From Streptomyces caeruleatus (GTDB lineage Bacteria; Actinomycetota; Actinomycetes; Streptomycetales; Streptomycetaceae): DNA of 64,000 bases. The stretch lies in NCBI RefSeq assembly GCF_001514235.1, contig NZ_KQ948925.1, positions 124,001 to 188,000 of the forward strand. Direction: 5' to 3'. The notes under the pieces are model-generated. The model searched no databases and was not told the origin of the DNA. It was given only the letters and a program-made list of their open reading frames with translations. The translations under genes and the position numbers were made by a program. Shown here one piece after another: positions 8,438-17,016 of the stretch. Every line of letters begins with the position of its first letter. The stretch's first letter is position 1.

Positions 8438-9423
8438 CCAGCCCCGCCCGCCGCACCGCGCTGCGCGCCGCCCTCGGCACAGCCTGCACGGCCCTGCTCG
8501 CCGGCGCCGGGACGGCCGACGCCCGGCACACGGACCGTGGCCCCGAGGGCCGGCTGCGGATCGCGACCGGCGAGTCCGGCAACTTCTACGCGGCCTTCGG
8601 CCGGCTGCTCGCCGCCCAGGTGACGGCGGCCTACCCCCGGTTGTCCTGCGAGGTGATCAACAGCGAGGCCAGCGTGGCCAACATACGGCTGCGCGCACGC
8701 CGGGCCGATGTGGCGCTGGCACTGGCCGACATCGCGGGGGCCGCGTACGGCGGCTCGGCACCGTTCGGCCAGCGGGTACCGCTGCGGGCCATCGGCCGGG
8801 TCTACGAGAACTACCTTCAGCTGGCCGTGCGCGCCGACACCCGGATCGCCACCGTCGCCGACCTGGCCGGGCACACCGTCTCGCTGGGCGCGCCCGCATC
8901 CGGCGGTGCCGTCCTCGGCGACCGCCTGCTGCGCGCCGCGGGGCTGACGCCGGGCGCCGACGTCCGCGTCCGCCATCTGTTGCTGCCCGAAGCGGTGGGC
9001 GCCATGCGGGACGGCGCGATCGACGCCCTGCTGGTGTCGGGCGGCCTCCCGCTGCCGGCGCTCTCCGGCCTCGACACCCGCCCCGGCATCCGCCTCCTGC
9101 CGCTGGCCGACCTCCTGGCCCACCTGCGCGCCGACGCGGGACTCCTCGCCTCGGGTGTGGAGCCGGTGACGGTGCCGGCCGGGGCGTACCGCGGCACGCC
9201 CGAGGTCACCACCATCGGCGTCGCCAACCTCCTCCTGTGCCGCCCCGACCTGCCCGCACCCGTCGCCGCCGCCCTCACCCACGTCCTGGTACGCCGGGCC
9301 ACCCGCCTTGTCCCCACCACGGCCCTCGGCACACAGTTCCTCGACGCACGCAGCCTGATCTCCACGGGGGTGGTGCCGCTGCACTCGGGGGCGGTGGCGG
9401 CCTACCGCGAGCTGCATGGGTAG
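8434..9423 (+). CDS. TAXI-family (TRAP-type) solute-binding protein, exported
   Basis: The 329-residue protein has an N-terminal export signal with a paired arginine (RRTALRAALG) and a hydrophobic stretch ending near AGTADA, possibly a Tat signal. The mature part opens with the TAXI hallmark LRIATGESGNFYAAFGRLLA, where the transporter family has TGGTGGxYY, and continues with VINSEASVANIRLL-type and VTTIGVANLLL stretches usual for the family. TAXI proteins normally feed a TRAP membrane pair; no TRAP permease lies nearby. The gene overlaps the kinase by four bases. It therefore probably works as a sensing co-receptor for the kinase or as a helper for the MHS permease. Family assignment is firm, role is inferred. 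Confidence 0.85.
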   Translation: MTSPARRTALRAALGTACTALLAGAGTADARHTDRGPEGRLRIATGESGNFYAAFGRLLAAQVTAAYPRLSCEVINSEASVANIRLRARRADVALALADIAGAAYGGSAPFGQRVPLRAIGRVYENYLQLAVRADTRIATVADLAGHTVSLGAPASGGAVLGDRLLRAAGLTPGADVRVRHLLLPEAVGAMRDGAIDALLVSGGLPLPALSGLDTRPGIRLLPLADLLAHLRADAGLLASGVEPVTVPAGAYRGTPEVTTIGVANLLLCRPDLPAPVAAALTHVLVRRATRLVPTTALGTQFLDARSLISTGVVPLHSGAVAAYRELHG

Positions 9424-9425
9424 CG

Positions 9426-9881
9426 TCAGCGGCGCGAGGCCTGGGCGCGGGACGCTGTACAGAGGCCCTTGTTTCCGACCCAGGGCTGCTCATGGAGGCC
9501 GGGGTGGGTCGGGTTCACGGCGTCGAGGGCGTCCAGGGCGTCGAGTGCCGGTCGGACGAACGGCTTGGTGGCCTTCTGGTGCTGGGGCAACTCGTAGGTG
9601 GACAGGCAGCCGCCGGGTGCCCCCGGACCCGGCCGAGCCTCTCTCCGTACAGCTTCTGGTAGCCCTTGGACGTCGCCCAGGCAGCAGGAAGGGCGACTCG
9701 CCGTGGTACGGCACCGCGTACTGGCCGCCGTTGTACGACAGCGACTCGCGCACCGTGGGGATGAGTCCCGTATGTCGTAGTCGCCTTGGCGGGCGTAGCC
9801 GTCGAGGCGGGTCAGCCATCCTCGCGACGCCCAGATCGGTGCCTCGTACGGGCCGATGGCGACGACGTCGTAGTGGCCGGA
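9426..9881 (-). pseudogene. Remnant of a sugar/polyol ABC-transporter solute-binding protein
   Basis: Several short reading frames on the minus strand together spell pieces of an extracellular sugar-binding protein in the right order. SGHYDVVAIGPYEAPIW is followed by a frame change and LSYNGGQYAVPYHGES. Then, after a loss of roughly half the gene, come ATSKGYQKLYGERLG and, in another frame, STYELPQHQKATKPFV and NPTHPGLHEQPWVGNKG. The N-terminal export signal is missing and an in-frame stop precedes the first piece. No permease or ATPase genes remain. The 286 bases between this remnant and the methyltransferase gene end show no convincing gene. Confidence 0.7.
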
Positions 9882-10167
9882 TCAGGGCCGCCGACGCCGC
9901 GGTACGGGTCAGTCGTGCTCGGCGTTCGTCCGGCATCGATGCTCCCGGATTGTCACTCGGGGAGTTGCTCCGAGCTTGCGAACGAGACGTAGTCGGACAG
10001 GTTCAGGAGGCAGCCGGGGACGCGGTCGGCCGTGGACGCGCCGAAGTAGGTGCCGACCTGTTTCTCGCCGTCGGCGGGGACCCCCATTCCCAGCACGTAG
10101 AAGACCCCCACGACCTCGACCAGGAAGGTGACACAGAGATGCCGGCCTGAACGGGGACCCGCACGGC

Positions 10168-10977
10168 TCAGCGGCGTGCGCGGGCGAGCAGGGCCGCGTG
10201 GGGCAGCGCCAGCCGGCCGTGTTCGTCGGTGAACTCCGCGCCGAGGAGGTCGAAGTGGCGCTTGATCTCCGCGCGCATCCGGGGTGTCTGGCTCTGCACG
10301 AGCCGGCCTCCGGAGGCTACGCCCGCCGCGGGACCGGCCCACCACTCGGCGGCGTCGGTGTGGTGGTCCCAGCGCAGGGTCTCGCAGGCCGCCTCGCGCA
10401 GTCCTGCCGCCGTCATCAGGCCGGTCAGGCCGCTCTCGTCGCGGGAGAAGTCGTCCTCGGGGGCCAGCCCGTCGGGCAGTTGCGGTGGACGTGCCGCGCC
10501 CGCTGCCTGGATCGCGCGGCCGAGCAGGGTCTGGCCCGGTGCCGGTGGCGCCGCCCAGATCGTCAGGGCGATGCGGCCGTTCGGCCTGAGGACGCGGCGC
10601 AGTTCGGCGAGGGCGATCCGGGGCCGACCTACGTGGTTCAGGACGAAGTTGGCCACGACGGCATCGAATTCCCCGTCGGTGAAAGGGAGTTCGGGGAGCA
10701 CGGCCAGGCGGACGTCGGCCGTCGGTGCGGCCCGCGCGGCCAGCTCGACCATGGTCGGCTCCGCGTCCACGGCGGTGACCTTCGCGCCACGGGCACACGC
10801 GGCGGCCGCGACCGTCCCCGGGCCCGTGCCCACGTCCAGCACCCGCGCGTCCGGACCGACACGAGCGGCGTCGAGCAACCGGGGCACCGGGTGGGCACAC
10901 AGTCGGGCGTAGCTGCGGGCGTAGGCGGCTCCTCGGCCGGCCCAGATCAGCCGTTCGCTCGCGTCGAAGGCCGTCAT
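10168..10977 (-). CDS. Class I SAM-dependent methyltransferase
   Basis: The protein has 269 residues and a Rossmann-like methyltransferase fold. Motif I is VLDVGTGPGTVA at about residues 45-56, the acidic loop AVDAEP binds the ribose, motif III is FDAVVANFVLNHVG, and RVLRPNGRIALTIW follows. The overall form is that of UbiE/ArsM-like small-molecule methyltransferases. It starts two bases after the PfkB gene stop, so it is the third gene of the aldolase-kinase operon. A methylated or deoxygenated sugar phosphate as substrate would fit this setting, but nothing in the sequence proves it. Confidence 0.85.
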   Translation of the reverse strand: MTAFDASERLIWAGRGAAYARSYARLCAHPVPRLLDAARVGPDARVLDVGTGPGTVAAAACARGAKVTAVDAEPTMVELAARAAPTADVRLAVLPELPFTDGEFDAVVANFVLNHVGRPRIALAELRRVLRPNGRIALTIWAAPPAPGQTLLGRAIQAAGAARPPQLPDGLAPEDDFSRDESGLTGLMTAAGLREAACETLRWDHHTDAAEWWAGPAAGVASGGRLVQSQTPRMRAEIKRHFDLLGAEFTDEHGRLALPHAALLARARR

Positions 10978-10979
10978 CG

Positions 10980-11906
10980 TCAGCGAGGCTTGTGGGCCGC
11001 GGCGAAGGCGTCGGCGGCGGCGAGGTCGAAGTCTCCGTGATCGCTGCCCAGGCCCTGGGCCACCAGGGCCGCCGCGGCGGAGCCGAGGACCGCCGAGTCG
11101 TACGGGGTGCGGCCCAGGCCCGTGCCGCGGACGAAGCCGGCCGAGAACGCGTCGCCGCAGCCGGTGGTGTCCACGACGTCGATCGCGAAGGCGGGGACGT
11201 TCTCGGTGCCGTCCGGGGTGACCAGCAGGGCGCCGTCGCCGCCGCGGGTGACCGCGACGAGGCCGGCTCCGGCGGCGAGGAGCTTGTGCGCGCCCTTGAC
11301 GAGGTCGTCCTCGCCGGTGAAGCCGAGGACCTGGTCCTCGTTGGGCAGCATGTGGTCGACGAAGGGCAGGAGGGCCTCGATCTGCTCGAAGCTGCCGAGT
11401 GCGCCGGGTGCGAGAAGGTCCACTGACGTGATCACGCCGTGTTCCTTGGCGTGCGACAGGATGCGCGTGGCGGTGTCGGCGCCGATCAGTTCCGGGCCGC
11501 CGAGGTGGAGGTGGTCCGCTTCGGCGAGCGCGCCCCAGGGCACGTCGTCGGGGCCGTAGGTGATGTTGGCGCCGAGCAGGTGGAGCGAGGGCCGGTCGCC
11601 GTTGGGGCGGATCGGGAGGACGCTCGCGGACGTGGGCGTGTCCGGACGACGGACGAGAAAGCGGGTGTCGATGCCGGCCGCGCCCAGGAGTTGGACCACC
11701 ATGTCGCCGGTGGGGTCGGAGCCGATGGCACCGGCGCTGCTCACGGAGGCGCCGAGTTTGGCGAGGGTGAGGGCGGTGCCGCCGGCTGTCCCGGCGGCGG
11801 TCATCCTGATGTCCTCGACCAGGGTGGCGCCCTGCCCCTCGGGTATGGCCTCGACCGGCCGCACCAACACGTCCAGCACATGTACGCCCAGCGTGACGAC
11901 CTTCAT
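10980..11906 (-). CDS. PfkB-family carbohydrate kinase
   Basis: The 308-residue protein has both ribokinase-family signatures. The N-terminal one is the di-glycine hinge TAAGTAGGTALTLAKLGA at about residues 38-55. The C-terminal one is VVDTTGCGDAFSAGF, with the catalytic aspartate in GCGD. The family phosphorylates sugars or nucleosides with ATP. The start ATG overlaps the aldolase stop by four bases (ATGA), so the kinase and the aldolase are produced together and should act in sequence: phosphorylate a sugar, then cleave it to dihydroxyacetone phosphate and an aldehyde. The sugar is unknown. Confidence 0.9.
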   Translation of the reverse strand: MKVVTLGVHVLDVLVRPVEAIPEGQGATLVEDIRMTAAGTAGGTALTLAKLGASVSSAGAIGSDPTGDMVVQLLGAAGIDTRFLVRRPDTPTSASVLPIRPNGDRPSLHLLGANITYGPDDVPWGALAEADHLHLGGPELIGADTATRILSHAKEHGVITSVDLLAPGALGSFEQIEALLPFVDHMLPNEDQVLGFTGEDDLVKGAHKLLAAGAGLVAVTRGGDGALLVTPDGTENVPAFAIDVVDTTGCGDAFSAGFVRGTGLGRTPYDSAVLGSAAAALVAQGLGSDHGDFDLAAADAFAAAHKPR

Positions 11907-12589
11907 CGGTTTCCCTCCTGCACGGGTGGTACGGGGTGGGTGGTGCCGTAGTTCCGGGCGAGCGCGGCCTCGATCACCGCGCGTTGCTGCCGCTCGTCGA
12001 GGACGCGGGGTTTTCCGAGGGCGGCCGCGTGCTGGTAGACCCCGCACGCCCACTCCAGGAGCAGTGCGTGCTCGACCGCCTTGTCCAGCGTGGGGGCGTG
12101 GGTGAGGGCGCCGTGGCTGGCCAAGAGTGCGGCGCTGCGGCCCTCCAGCGCGGTCAGTACGGACTCGGCGAGCTCGGGGGTGCCGAAGGTGGCGTACGGT
12201 GCCACGCGCACGGAGCCGCCCAGGGTCAGCAACTGGTAGTGGATACAGGGCAGTTCGTCGAGGACGCAGGACAGTGCGGTCGCCATCGGGGCGTGGGTGT
12301 GGACGACCGCGCCCGTGCCGTAGCGGCGGTAGACGCCGAGGTGGAGGTCGAGTTCCGAGGTGGGCGCGAGCGTTCCGGCCACGAGGTTTCCGTCGAGGTC
12401 CACGACGGTCACCTGGTCGGCCGTCAGTTCGGCGAGCACCGCGCCGGTCGCCGTGATCGCGACCCGGTCGTCGACCCGCATGCTGACGTTGCCGGCCGTG
12501 CCGATGAGCAGCCCCTCGGCCCCGAGTCGACGGCTCGCTTCGGCCACCGCGGCGCGCTCCTGACCCAGCACTGAGCTTGAGTCGGTCAT
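11903..12589 (-). CDS. Class II aldolase/adducin family protein (fuculose-phosphate-aldolase type)
   Basis: The 228-residue length and motifs match metal-dependent sugar-1-phosphate aldolases. The phosphate-binding stretch is GTAGNVSMR (residues 29-38). The catalytic glutamate is probably Glu79 (TSELDLH). The zinc ligands are His97 and His99 in VHTHAP and His159 in ASHGAL. L-fuculose-, 5-methylthioribulose- and 5-deoxyribulose-phosphate aldolases share this fold. Linked to a PfkB kinase, it fits a salvage route for a deoxy- or methylthio-sugar. It is the first gene of a three-gene leftward operon, divergent from a TetR gene with a palindromic operator between them. Confidence 0.87.
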   Translation of the reverse strand: MTDSSSVLGQERAAVAEASRRLGAEGLLIGTAGNVSMRVDDRVAITATGAVLAELTADQVTVVDLDGNLVAGTLAPTSELDLHLGVYRRYGTGAVVHTHAPMATALSCVLDELPCIHYQLLTLGGSVRVAPYATFGTPELAESVLTALEGRSAALLASHGALTHAPTLDKAVEHALLLEWACGVYQHAAALGKPRVLDERQQRAVIEAALARNYGTTHPVPPVQEGNR

Positions 12590-12607
12590 GTACGCGACGG
12601 TAACCTA

Positions 12608-12634
12608 AACCTGAAACAAAGTCACGTTCAGGTT
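12608..12634. promoter_or_regulatory. Palindromic operator between aldolase operon and TetR gene
   Basis: Perfect 8-bp arms AACCTGAA and TTCAGGTT are separated by 11 bases in the 57-base divergent gap. An extra AACCT half-site lies at 12602. The position and symmetry are those of a TetR-family operator controlling both the aldolase operon and the regulator gene itself. Confidence 0.7.
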
Positions 12635-12646
12635 CGGAGGCCGTAC

Positions 12647-13315
12647 ATGGGCGATCCCGTCGCGCAGCCCGGCGACGGCGGCCGGCCGCCCGTCGCCCTG
12701 CGTCGTACTCCCCAGCAGGCGCGCAGCAAGGCACGGCTGGCCCGTGTCCTGGAGGCCGCGGAGCGTGTCCTGATCGGCGAGGGGGTCCAGGCGCTGACGA
12801 CGACGCGCATCGCGGCTGAGGCGCAGGTCTCGGTCGGCTCGCTGTACCAGTACCTGCCCGACCGGGACGCGATCGTGGACGCCCTGGCGGCCGGCTATTT
12901 CGCCCGGCTGGAGAGTGCCATGGACGACCTGGTCCGGGCGGCGGCGGCCGAGCGGTGGGACGACCCGGTCGGTGTGCTCATCGACGCGTACGCCGCGATC
13001 TACCGCGCCGAGCACGGCTTCCGGGCCCTGTGGTTCGGCAGCGGCCTGACCGAGCGGACCCGCGCCGCGGACCGAGCGCACAAACGCCGTATGGCGGACG
13101 GCGTCCGGCGCGTCCTGCTCGCCCTCGGCCTCGCCCGGGACGACGAGGCCCTCGCCCGTGCCTGCCATGCCGCGGTCCTCGCCGCCGACGCGCTCTCCCA
13201 GGAGGCGTTTCGCCGTGACCCCGAGGGCGACCCGGGCCTCCTCGACGAGGCCAAGTTCATGCTGCGCGGGTATCTGACCGGGGTCGCCGCCCGCTATCCG
13301 GGGCTGCCATCCTGA
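12647..13315 (+). CDS. TetR/AcrR-family transcriptional regulator
   Basis: The protein has 222 residues. After a disordered 22-residue lead it has the TetR DNA-binding domain, with the helix-turn-helix in TTTRIAAEAQVSVGSLYQYL (about residues 50-70) and the following DRDAIVDAL. The C-terminal ligand-binding domain is all-helical. It is divergent from the aldolase-kinase-methyltransferase operon and flanks a matched operator, so it very likely represses that operon and itself until a sugar-derived ligand binds. A DUF2071 gene follows four bases later. Confidence 0.9.
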   Translation: MGDPVAQPGDGGRPPVALRRTPQQARSKARLARVLEAAERVLIGEGVQALTTTRIAAEAQVSVGSLYQYLPDRDAIVDALAAGYFARLESAMDDLVRAAAAERWDDPVGVLIDAYAAIYRAEHGFRALWFGSGLTERTRAADRAHKRRMADGVRRVLLALGLARDDEALARACHAAVLAADALSQEAFRRDPEGDPGLLDEAKFMLRGYLTGVAARYPGLPS

Positions 13316-13319
13316 CCCG

Positions 13320-14081
13320 ATGCCGAATCCCGCTCCCGTCACCCCGGACGCCCCCGCCGCCATACGCATGCCCCTGCTCACCCAGCAGTGGCTCGACCTC
13401 GCCTTCATCCACTGGTCCGTCGAACCGGAGGTCGTGGCGGGGCTGTTGCCGAGGGGGACCGTTCCGGACACGCATGACGGGGTCACGTACGTCGGGCTCG
13501 TCGCGTTCCGGATGCATCGGGTCGGCTGGCTGCGGCTGCCCGGGGTGCCGTATCTCGGGACGTTTCCCGAGACCAACGTGCGCCTGTACTCCGTGGACGC
13601 GCACGGGCGACGCGGCGTGGTGTTTCGGTCGATGGACGCCTCGCGGCTGATCCCGGTGCTGATGGGGCGCGTGGGCTTCCGGCTGCCGTACCTGTGGTCG
13701 CGGATGGCCGTCCGCACGGCCGGCGACACCGTGACGTACACCAGCTCGCGCCGCTGGCCCGGTCCGCGCGGCGCCGCCAGCCGGATCACCGTACGGACCG
13801 GTGAACCCATCGAGGAACCCACCGAGTTGGAGCACTTCCTCACCGCCCGCTGGGGCATGCACAACGCGTTCTTCGGCGGGCCCGAGGCGCTGGCGTACTT
13901 GCCCAACCACCACCCTCGCTGGCCGCTGTACCGCGCCGAGCTGATCACCTGCGAGGAGAACCTCGTGGCGGCGGCCGGCCTGCCCGCCCCGAGCGACGCC
14001 CCGGTCAGCGTCCTCTACTCCCCCGGCGTCCCGGTCCGCCTCGGCCGCCCGGCCCGCCCGGCGGGCATCCCGACGCCCTGA
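13320..14081 (+). CDS. DUF2071 (YqjF-like) protein
   Basis: The 253-residue soluble protein matches the acetoacetate-decarboxylase-like DUF2071/YqjF family. It shows the typical QQWLDLAFIHW near the N-terminus, VTYVGLVAFRM, the NVRLYSVDAHGRRGVVF strand pair, and LTARWGMHNAFF toward the C-terminus. No biochemical function is established for this family as far as I know. It starts four bases after the TetR gene, so the two are co-transcribed, and a strong terminator follows. The stop codon begins an 8-bp tandem repeat. Confidence 0.85.
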   Translation: MPNPAPVTPDAPAAIRMPLLTQQWLDLAFIHWSVEPEVVAGLLPRGTVPDTHDGVTYVGLVAFRMHRVGWLRLPGVPYLGTFPETNVRLYSVDAHGRRGVVFRSMDASRLIPVLMGRVGFRLPYLWSRMAVRTAGDTVTYTSSRRWPGPRGAASRITVRTGEPIEEPTELEHFLTARWGMHNAFFGGPEALAYLPNHHPRWPLYRAELITCEENLVAAAGLPAPSDAPVSVLYSPGVPVRLGRPARPAGIPTP

Positions 14082-14110
14082 TCCGCTGATCCGCTGATCC
14101 GGTGATCCGG
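14079..14110. repeat. 8-bp tandem repeat, four copies, at the DUF2071 stop codon
   Basis: Four consecutive copies of TGATCCGS run from the stop codon of the DUF2071 gene; the first TGA is the stop itself. Copies one and two end in C and copies three and four in G. It is likely a slippage product without a clear role. Confidence 0.7.
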
Positions 14111-14197
14111 TGGTGCGTGTCGAATTCCGGAGTCAGGCGGCCTAGGGAATCGCCCGCGTCGGAGTGTCCTCAGCGGCGCGGTCGGGCTCGCCGAGAA

Positions 14198-14228
14198 GGG
14201 CCCGGACTGGAATGACCAGTCCGGGCCC
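14198..14228. terminator. Strong hairpin between convergent genes
   Basis: A perfect 13-bp stem (GGGCCCGGACTGG) with the five-base loop AATGA lies between the convergent DUF2071 and DUF1996 genes. There is no long U tract, as usual in Streptomyces. It can stop transcription from both sides. Confidence 0.85.
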
Positions 14229-14275
14229 CGGTGGCACGTCCGCAGATCAGGCTCCGTCACGGCGTCCGATCGCCG

Positions 14276-16348
14276 TCAGCCGGCGCGGCGCCTCGTGCGC
14301 ATCAGCAGCAGGAAGCCGGCCATGAGGAGGACGGCTCCGGCCGCGGCCGGCCACAGCGTGGTGCCGGTCTCGGCGAGGTCTCCGACCGCCTGCGGCTCCG
14401 TACCCGAACCGCCGCCGGACTGCTCGCCGCCCGCGGCGGGCTGCGTCTGCGCGGGAGTGCTGCCCGCGCCGGCGCCGTCGTCCTTCGAGCCGTCCTGTGC
14501 CCGCGCGGTGGCCGACGGGGTGCCGTAGGCCTTGGGCGCCACGGTGCTCGACACGGTGGGCTTGTCGTCCTTCGCCGGGTCGGTCGCGGGCGTCTCGGCC
14601 TCGGGCTCGTCGGCCTCGGGCTCGTCGGTCTTGGGCTCGTCGGTCTTGGGCGCCTCGGTCTTGGGCGCCTCGGTCGCGGGGGCCTGCGTGGTGGGTTCCT
14701 CGGTCGCGGGCTGCTCGGTCGGCGGGGCCTCGGTCGGCTTGTCGCCGCCGTCGCCGGGCTTCGGGTCGTCGTTGTCGGCCGGCGGGGTGGTGGGCGCCTC
14801 GGTCGGCGGCTGGGTCGGCTCCTCCTGGCCCGGGTCACCGCCGTCGTCGGCGCCGACGCCGCACTCGCGGCCCTCGTTGATGCAGTCGACCATCTCGCCC
14901 ATCAGGTCCTCGTCGAAGACGTTGATGAAGTCGCCGTGGTCGGTGACCGGCTTGTGCAGGTTCTCGGGGAAGGAGTCCACCGCGAACAGCGGGGTGGTCC
15001 GGCCGCCGTCCTGCAGGCTCGGCGCGTCGATGTCGTACACGATCCGCTGCACCAGCTGCGGGATGGGCTCGAAGCCGCTCGGGCAGCTGCCGTCGGCCGC
15101 CGCGAACGCCACGTGGGTACGGTGGTTGGCGCTGTCGATGTTCTGACCGTCCCAGCAGCTCTGGAACTTGAAGGTGCGCACCACGTCGCTGCCCTGCGGG
15201 CACAGCGGGTACTTGTCCTTCAGCTGCCGGTCCTCGAAGCCGGTGCAGCTCCAGGACGCGTTGGCGTTGGCGGTGCCGTTGACGAAGGCCTTGGCGTCGC
15301 CGGTGATGATGCGCAGCAGCCGCGGCATCTCGGTGACCTTGCCGCGCGGGTTGCCGACGAAGGTCAGCGTCACGTCCTTGGGGGTGACGATCTCGCCGGC
15401 GTTGCCCTCGATGCCGCCGCCGGGCGAGTTGGCGTCCTGTTCCTGGGCACCGTTCTGAAGGCGGATCACGGGCCAGTAGTACGTGGACTTGTCGCCCTGG
15501 TCGACGCAGGTCGTCTTGGCGTTGGCGAGGTCCTCGTCGCTGGCGAAGGCGTTGTTGGACTGGTTGCCGATGTAGTCGTGGAAGTGGTGGGCGCCGTTGG
15601 AGACGCCGGGGGCGGCGATGATGTTGTCGGAGTTGAACAGGCCGTTCTCGTTGACTCCGCAGCTGGTGGCGAAGGTGCCTCGGGAGGCGCCCTTCTGGAG
15701 CGCCGGGGCGGCCACGTTCGGCTGTACGGCCTTGATGTCCGCGAAGTCCGCGGCGACCGGGCCGTTGCCCGCCTGTCCCCCGTTGCCGGGCTGTTGGCCG
15801 CCCTGGTCCGCGCCCTCGCCCTCGCCTCCCTGGTTGTCGCCGCCGCCGTCCTGGCCGTCACCGTTCTGGTCCTCACCGGTGCCGTTGTCCGCGGGACGCA
15901 GGGTGCAGGGGGCGAGGGCCTCCAGGCCCTGCGGGCGGTCTCCGGTGCGGTCGACGGCGATGGCGATCCGCTCGATGGTCGCGGCGCGCTTCTCCTTCAG
16001 CGGATTCATGATCGCGTTGTCGGCGAAGCCGGCGTCCTGCTGGATGGCCTGGGCCGACTCCTGCAACCGCTGGTAGGCGTCGGCGATCTGCTGGTCCAGG
16101 AGCGCGAGTTCCTTGGCGACGTCCTCCTTCGCCGTGTCCGGAACGGCCGTCAGTTCGCTGCCCACGTCCGGGCAGTCGATCGTGCCGGCCGGTGCGGACA
16201 ACGTCCTGACGGGGTCCGTGCCACCGTCCTCGGTCGCCGAGGCATAGACGTTGGCCGCGACCAGACCGCCGCCGCCCAACATCAGCGCGACCGCTGCAAA
16301 GGTCGCGCGCCGTGCGCCCGTGGGGCGTCTTCGCGTGCTGCGTCCCAA
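14276..16348 (-). CDS. Secreted DUF1996 protein with LAETG sortase anchor
   Basis: The protein has 690 residues. An N-terminal signal helix (residues 15-37, ending near ASA) is followed by a helical region and a Gly/Asp/Gln-rich linker. A DUF1996 domain sits at about residues 215-480, with the family's HHFHDYIGN and SCWDG stretches. A Pro/Thr/Glu-rich stalk with short TEAP/TDEP repeats follows. The C-terminus is a sortase signal: LAETG at 658-662, a hydrophobic helix and RTRRR. LAxTG is the motif of class E sortases of Streptomyces, so the protein should be linked to peptidoglycan. Translation starts at TTG (16348), chosen because GGAG lies seven bases upstream. DUF1996 is known from fungal and bacterial secreted proteins of unclear function. 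Confidence 0.88.
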   Translation of the reverse strand: MGRSTRRRPTGARRATFAAVALMLGGGGLVAANVYASATEDGGTDPVRTLSAPAGTIDCPDVGSELTAVPDTAKEDVAKELALLDQQIADAYQRLQESAQAIQQDAGFADNAIMNPLKEKRAATIERIAIAVDRTGDRPQGLEALAPCTLRPADNGTGEDQNGDGQDGGGDNQGGEGEGADQGGQQPGNGGQAGNGPVAADFADIKAVQPNVAAPALQKGASRGTFATSCGVNENGLFNSDNIIAAPGVSNGAHHFHDYIGNQSNNAFASDEDLANAKTTCVDQGDKSTYYWPVIRLQNGAQEQDANSPGGGIEGNAGEIVTPKDVTLTFVGNPRGKVTEMPRLLRIITGDAKAFVNGTANANASWSCTGFEDRQLKDKYPLCPQGSDVVRTFKFQSCWDGQNIDSANHRTHVAFAAADGSCPSGFEPIPQLVQRIVYDIDAPSLQDGGRTTPLFAVDSFPENLHKPVTDHGDFINVFDEDLMGEMVDCINEGRECGVGADDGGDPGQEEPTQPPTEAPTTPPADNDDPKPGDGGDKPTEAPPTEQPATEEPTTQAPATEAPKTEAPKTDEPKTDEPEADEPEAETPATDPAKDDKPTVSSTVAPKAYGTPSATARAQDGSKDDGAGAGSTPAQTQPAAGGEQSGGGSGTEPQAVGDLAETGTTLWPAAAGAVLLMAGFLLLMRTRRRAG

Positions 16349-16504
16349 GGAAGTACTCCTACGCCTCGTGGTCGGTCAGGGCATGAAAATCCCCTGGTCC
16401 TATACGGAGACGGGCCGCGTGGTGTTCAAACGCCTCACGGATTCACAGAAATTTCTCACAGGGAGGGTAAACACGCTGGTGGGGACGGGGTGTTGCGTCC
16501 CAGG

Positions 16505-16957
16505 TCAGTCCATCAGGCCGGCGGCGAGCGTCGCTCCCAGTTCCCAGCACGCCTCGGTGTCGGTCTTGGCGGGTTCGCCGGTGACGGTCACCGGGTTGGC
16601 CGTGCGGCGCCAGCCGAGGCCGGTCGTGATCGAGTCGATCGCGCGTACCGCCCCGGTGACGTCGCTGCCGCCGTGCACGTAGTAGCCGAAGGGCCGGCCC
16701 TGTGTGGCGTCCAGGCAGGGGTAGTAGACCTGGTCGAAGAAATGCTTGAGGGCTCCGGAGATGTAGCCGAGGTTCGCCGGAGTGCCGAGGAGGTAGCCGT
16801 CGGCGGCGAGCACGTCGGAGGCCGTGGCCGACAGCGCCGGTCGGCGCACGACCTCGACGTTCTCGATCTCCGGCGCCGTCGCACCGGAGATGACGGCTTC
16901 GAGCAGGGCCTGGCAGTTGGGCGACGGCGTGTGATGCACGATCAGCAAGGTGGGCAC
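16505..16957 (-). CDS. Flavodoxin-fold NAD(P)H-dependent oxidoreductase
   Basis: The 150-residue protein starts PTLLIVHHTPSPNCQALLEA, whose TPSPNC loop corresponds to the flavodoxin FMN-phosphate loop. It also has the FMN-ring contacts GTPANLGYISGALKHFFDQ and GYYVHGGSD, so it is a short-chain flavodoxin-like reductase. I chose the GTG at 16957 because it gives the family's normal N-terminus. A GTG at 17020 overlapping the stop of the upstream regulator (GTGA) would add 21 residues and would imply translational coupling. Either way it is co-transcribed with the STAS-ANTAR gene. Confidence 0.8.
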   Translation of the reverse strand: MPTLLIVHHTPSPNCQALLEAVISGATAPEIENVEVVRRPALSATASDVLAADGYLLGTPANLGYISGALKHFFDQVYYPCLDATQGRPFGYYVHGGSDVTGAVRAIDSITTGLGWRRTANPVTVTGEPAKTDTEACWELGATLAAGLMD

Positions 16958-17016
16958 ATCCGAACCCTGCCGGTGCGCCACCGCGCGACGCAACCCTGCC
17001 GGCCGGGGTGTCGCCG

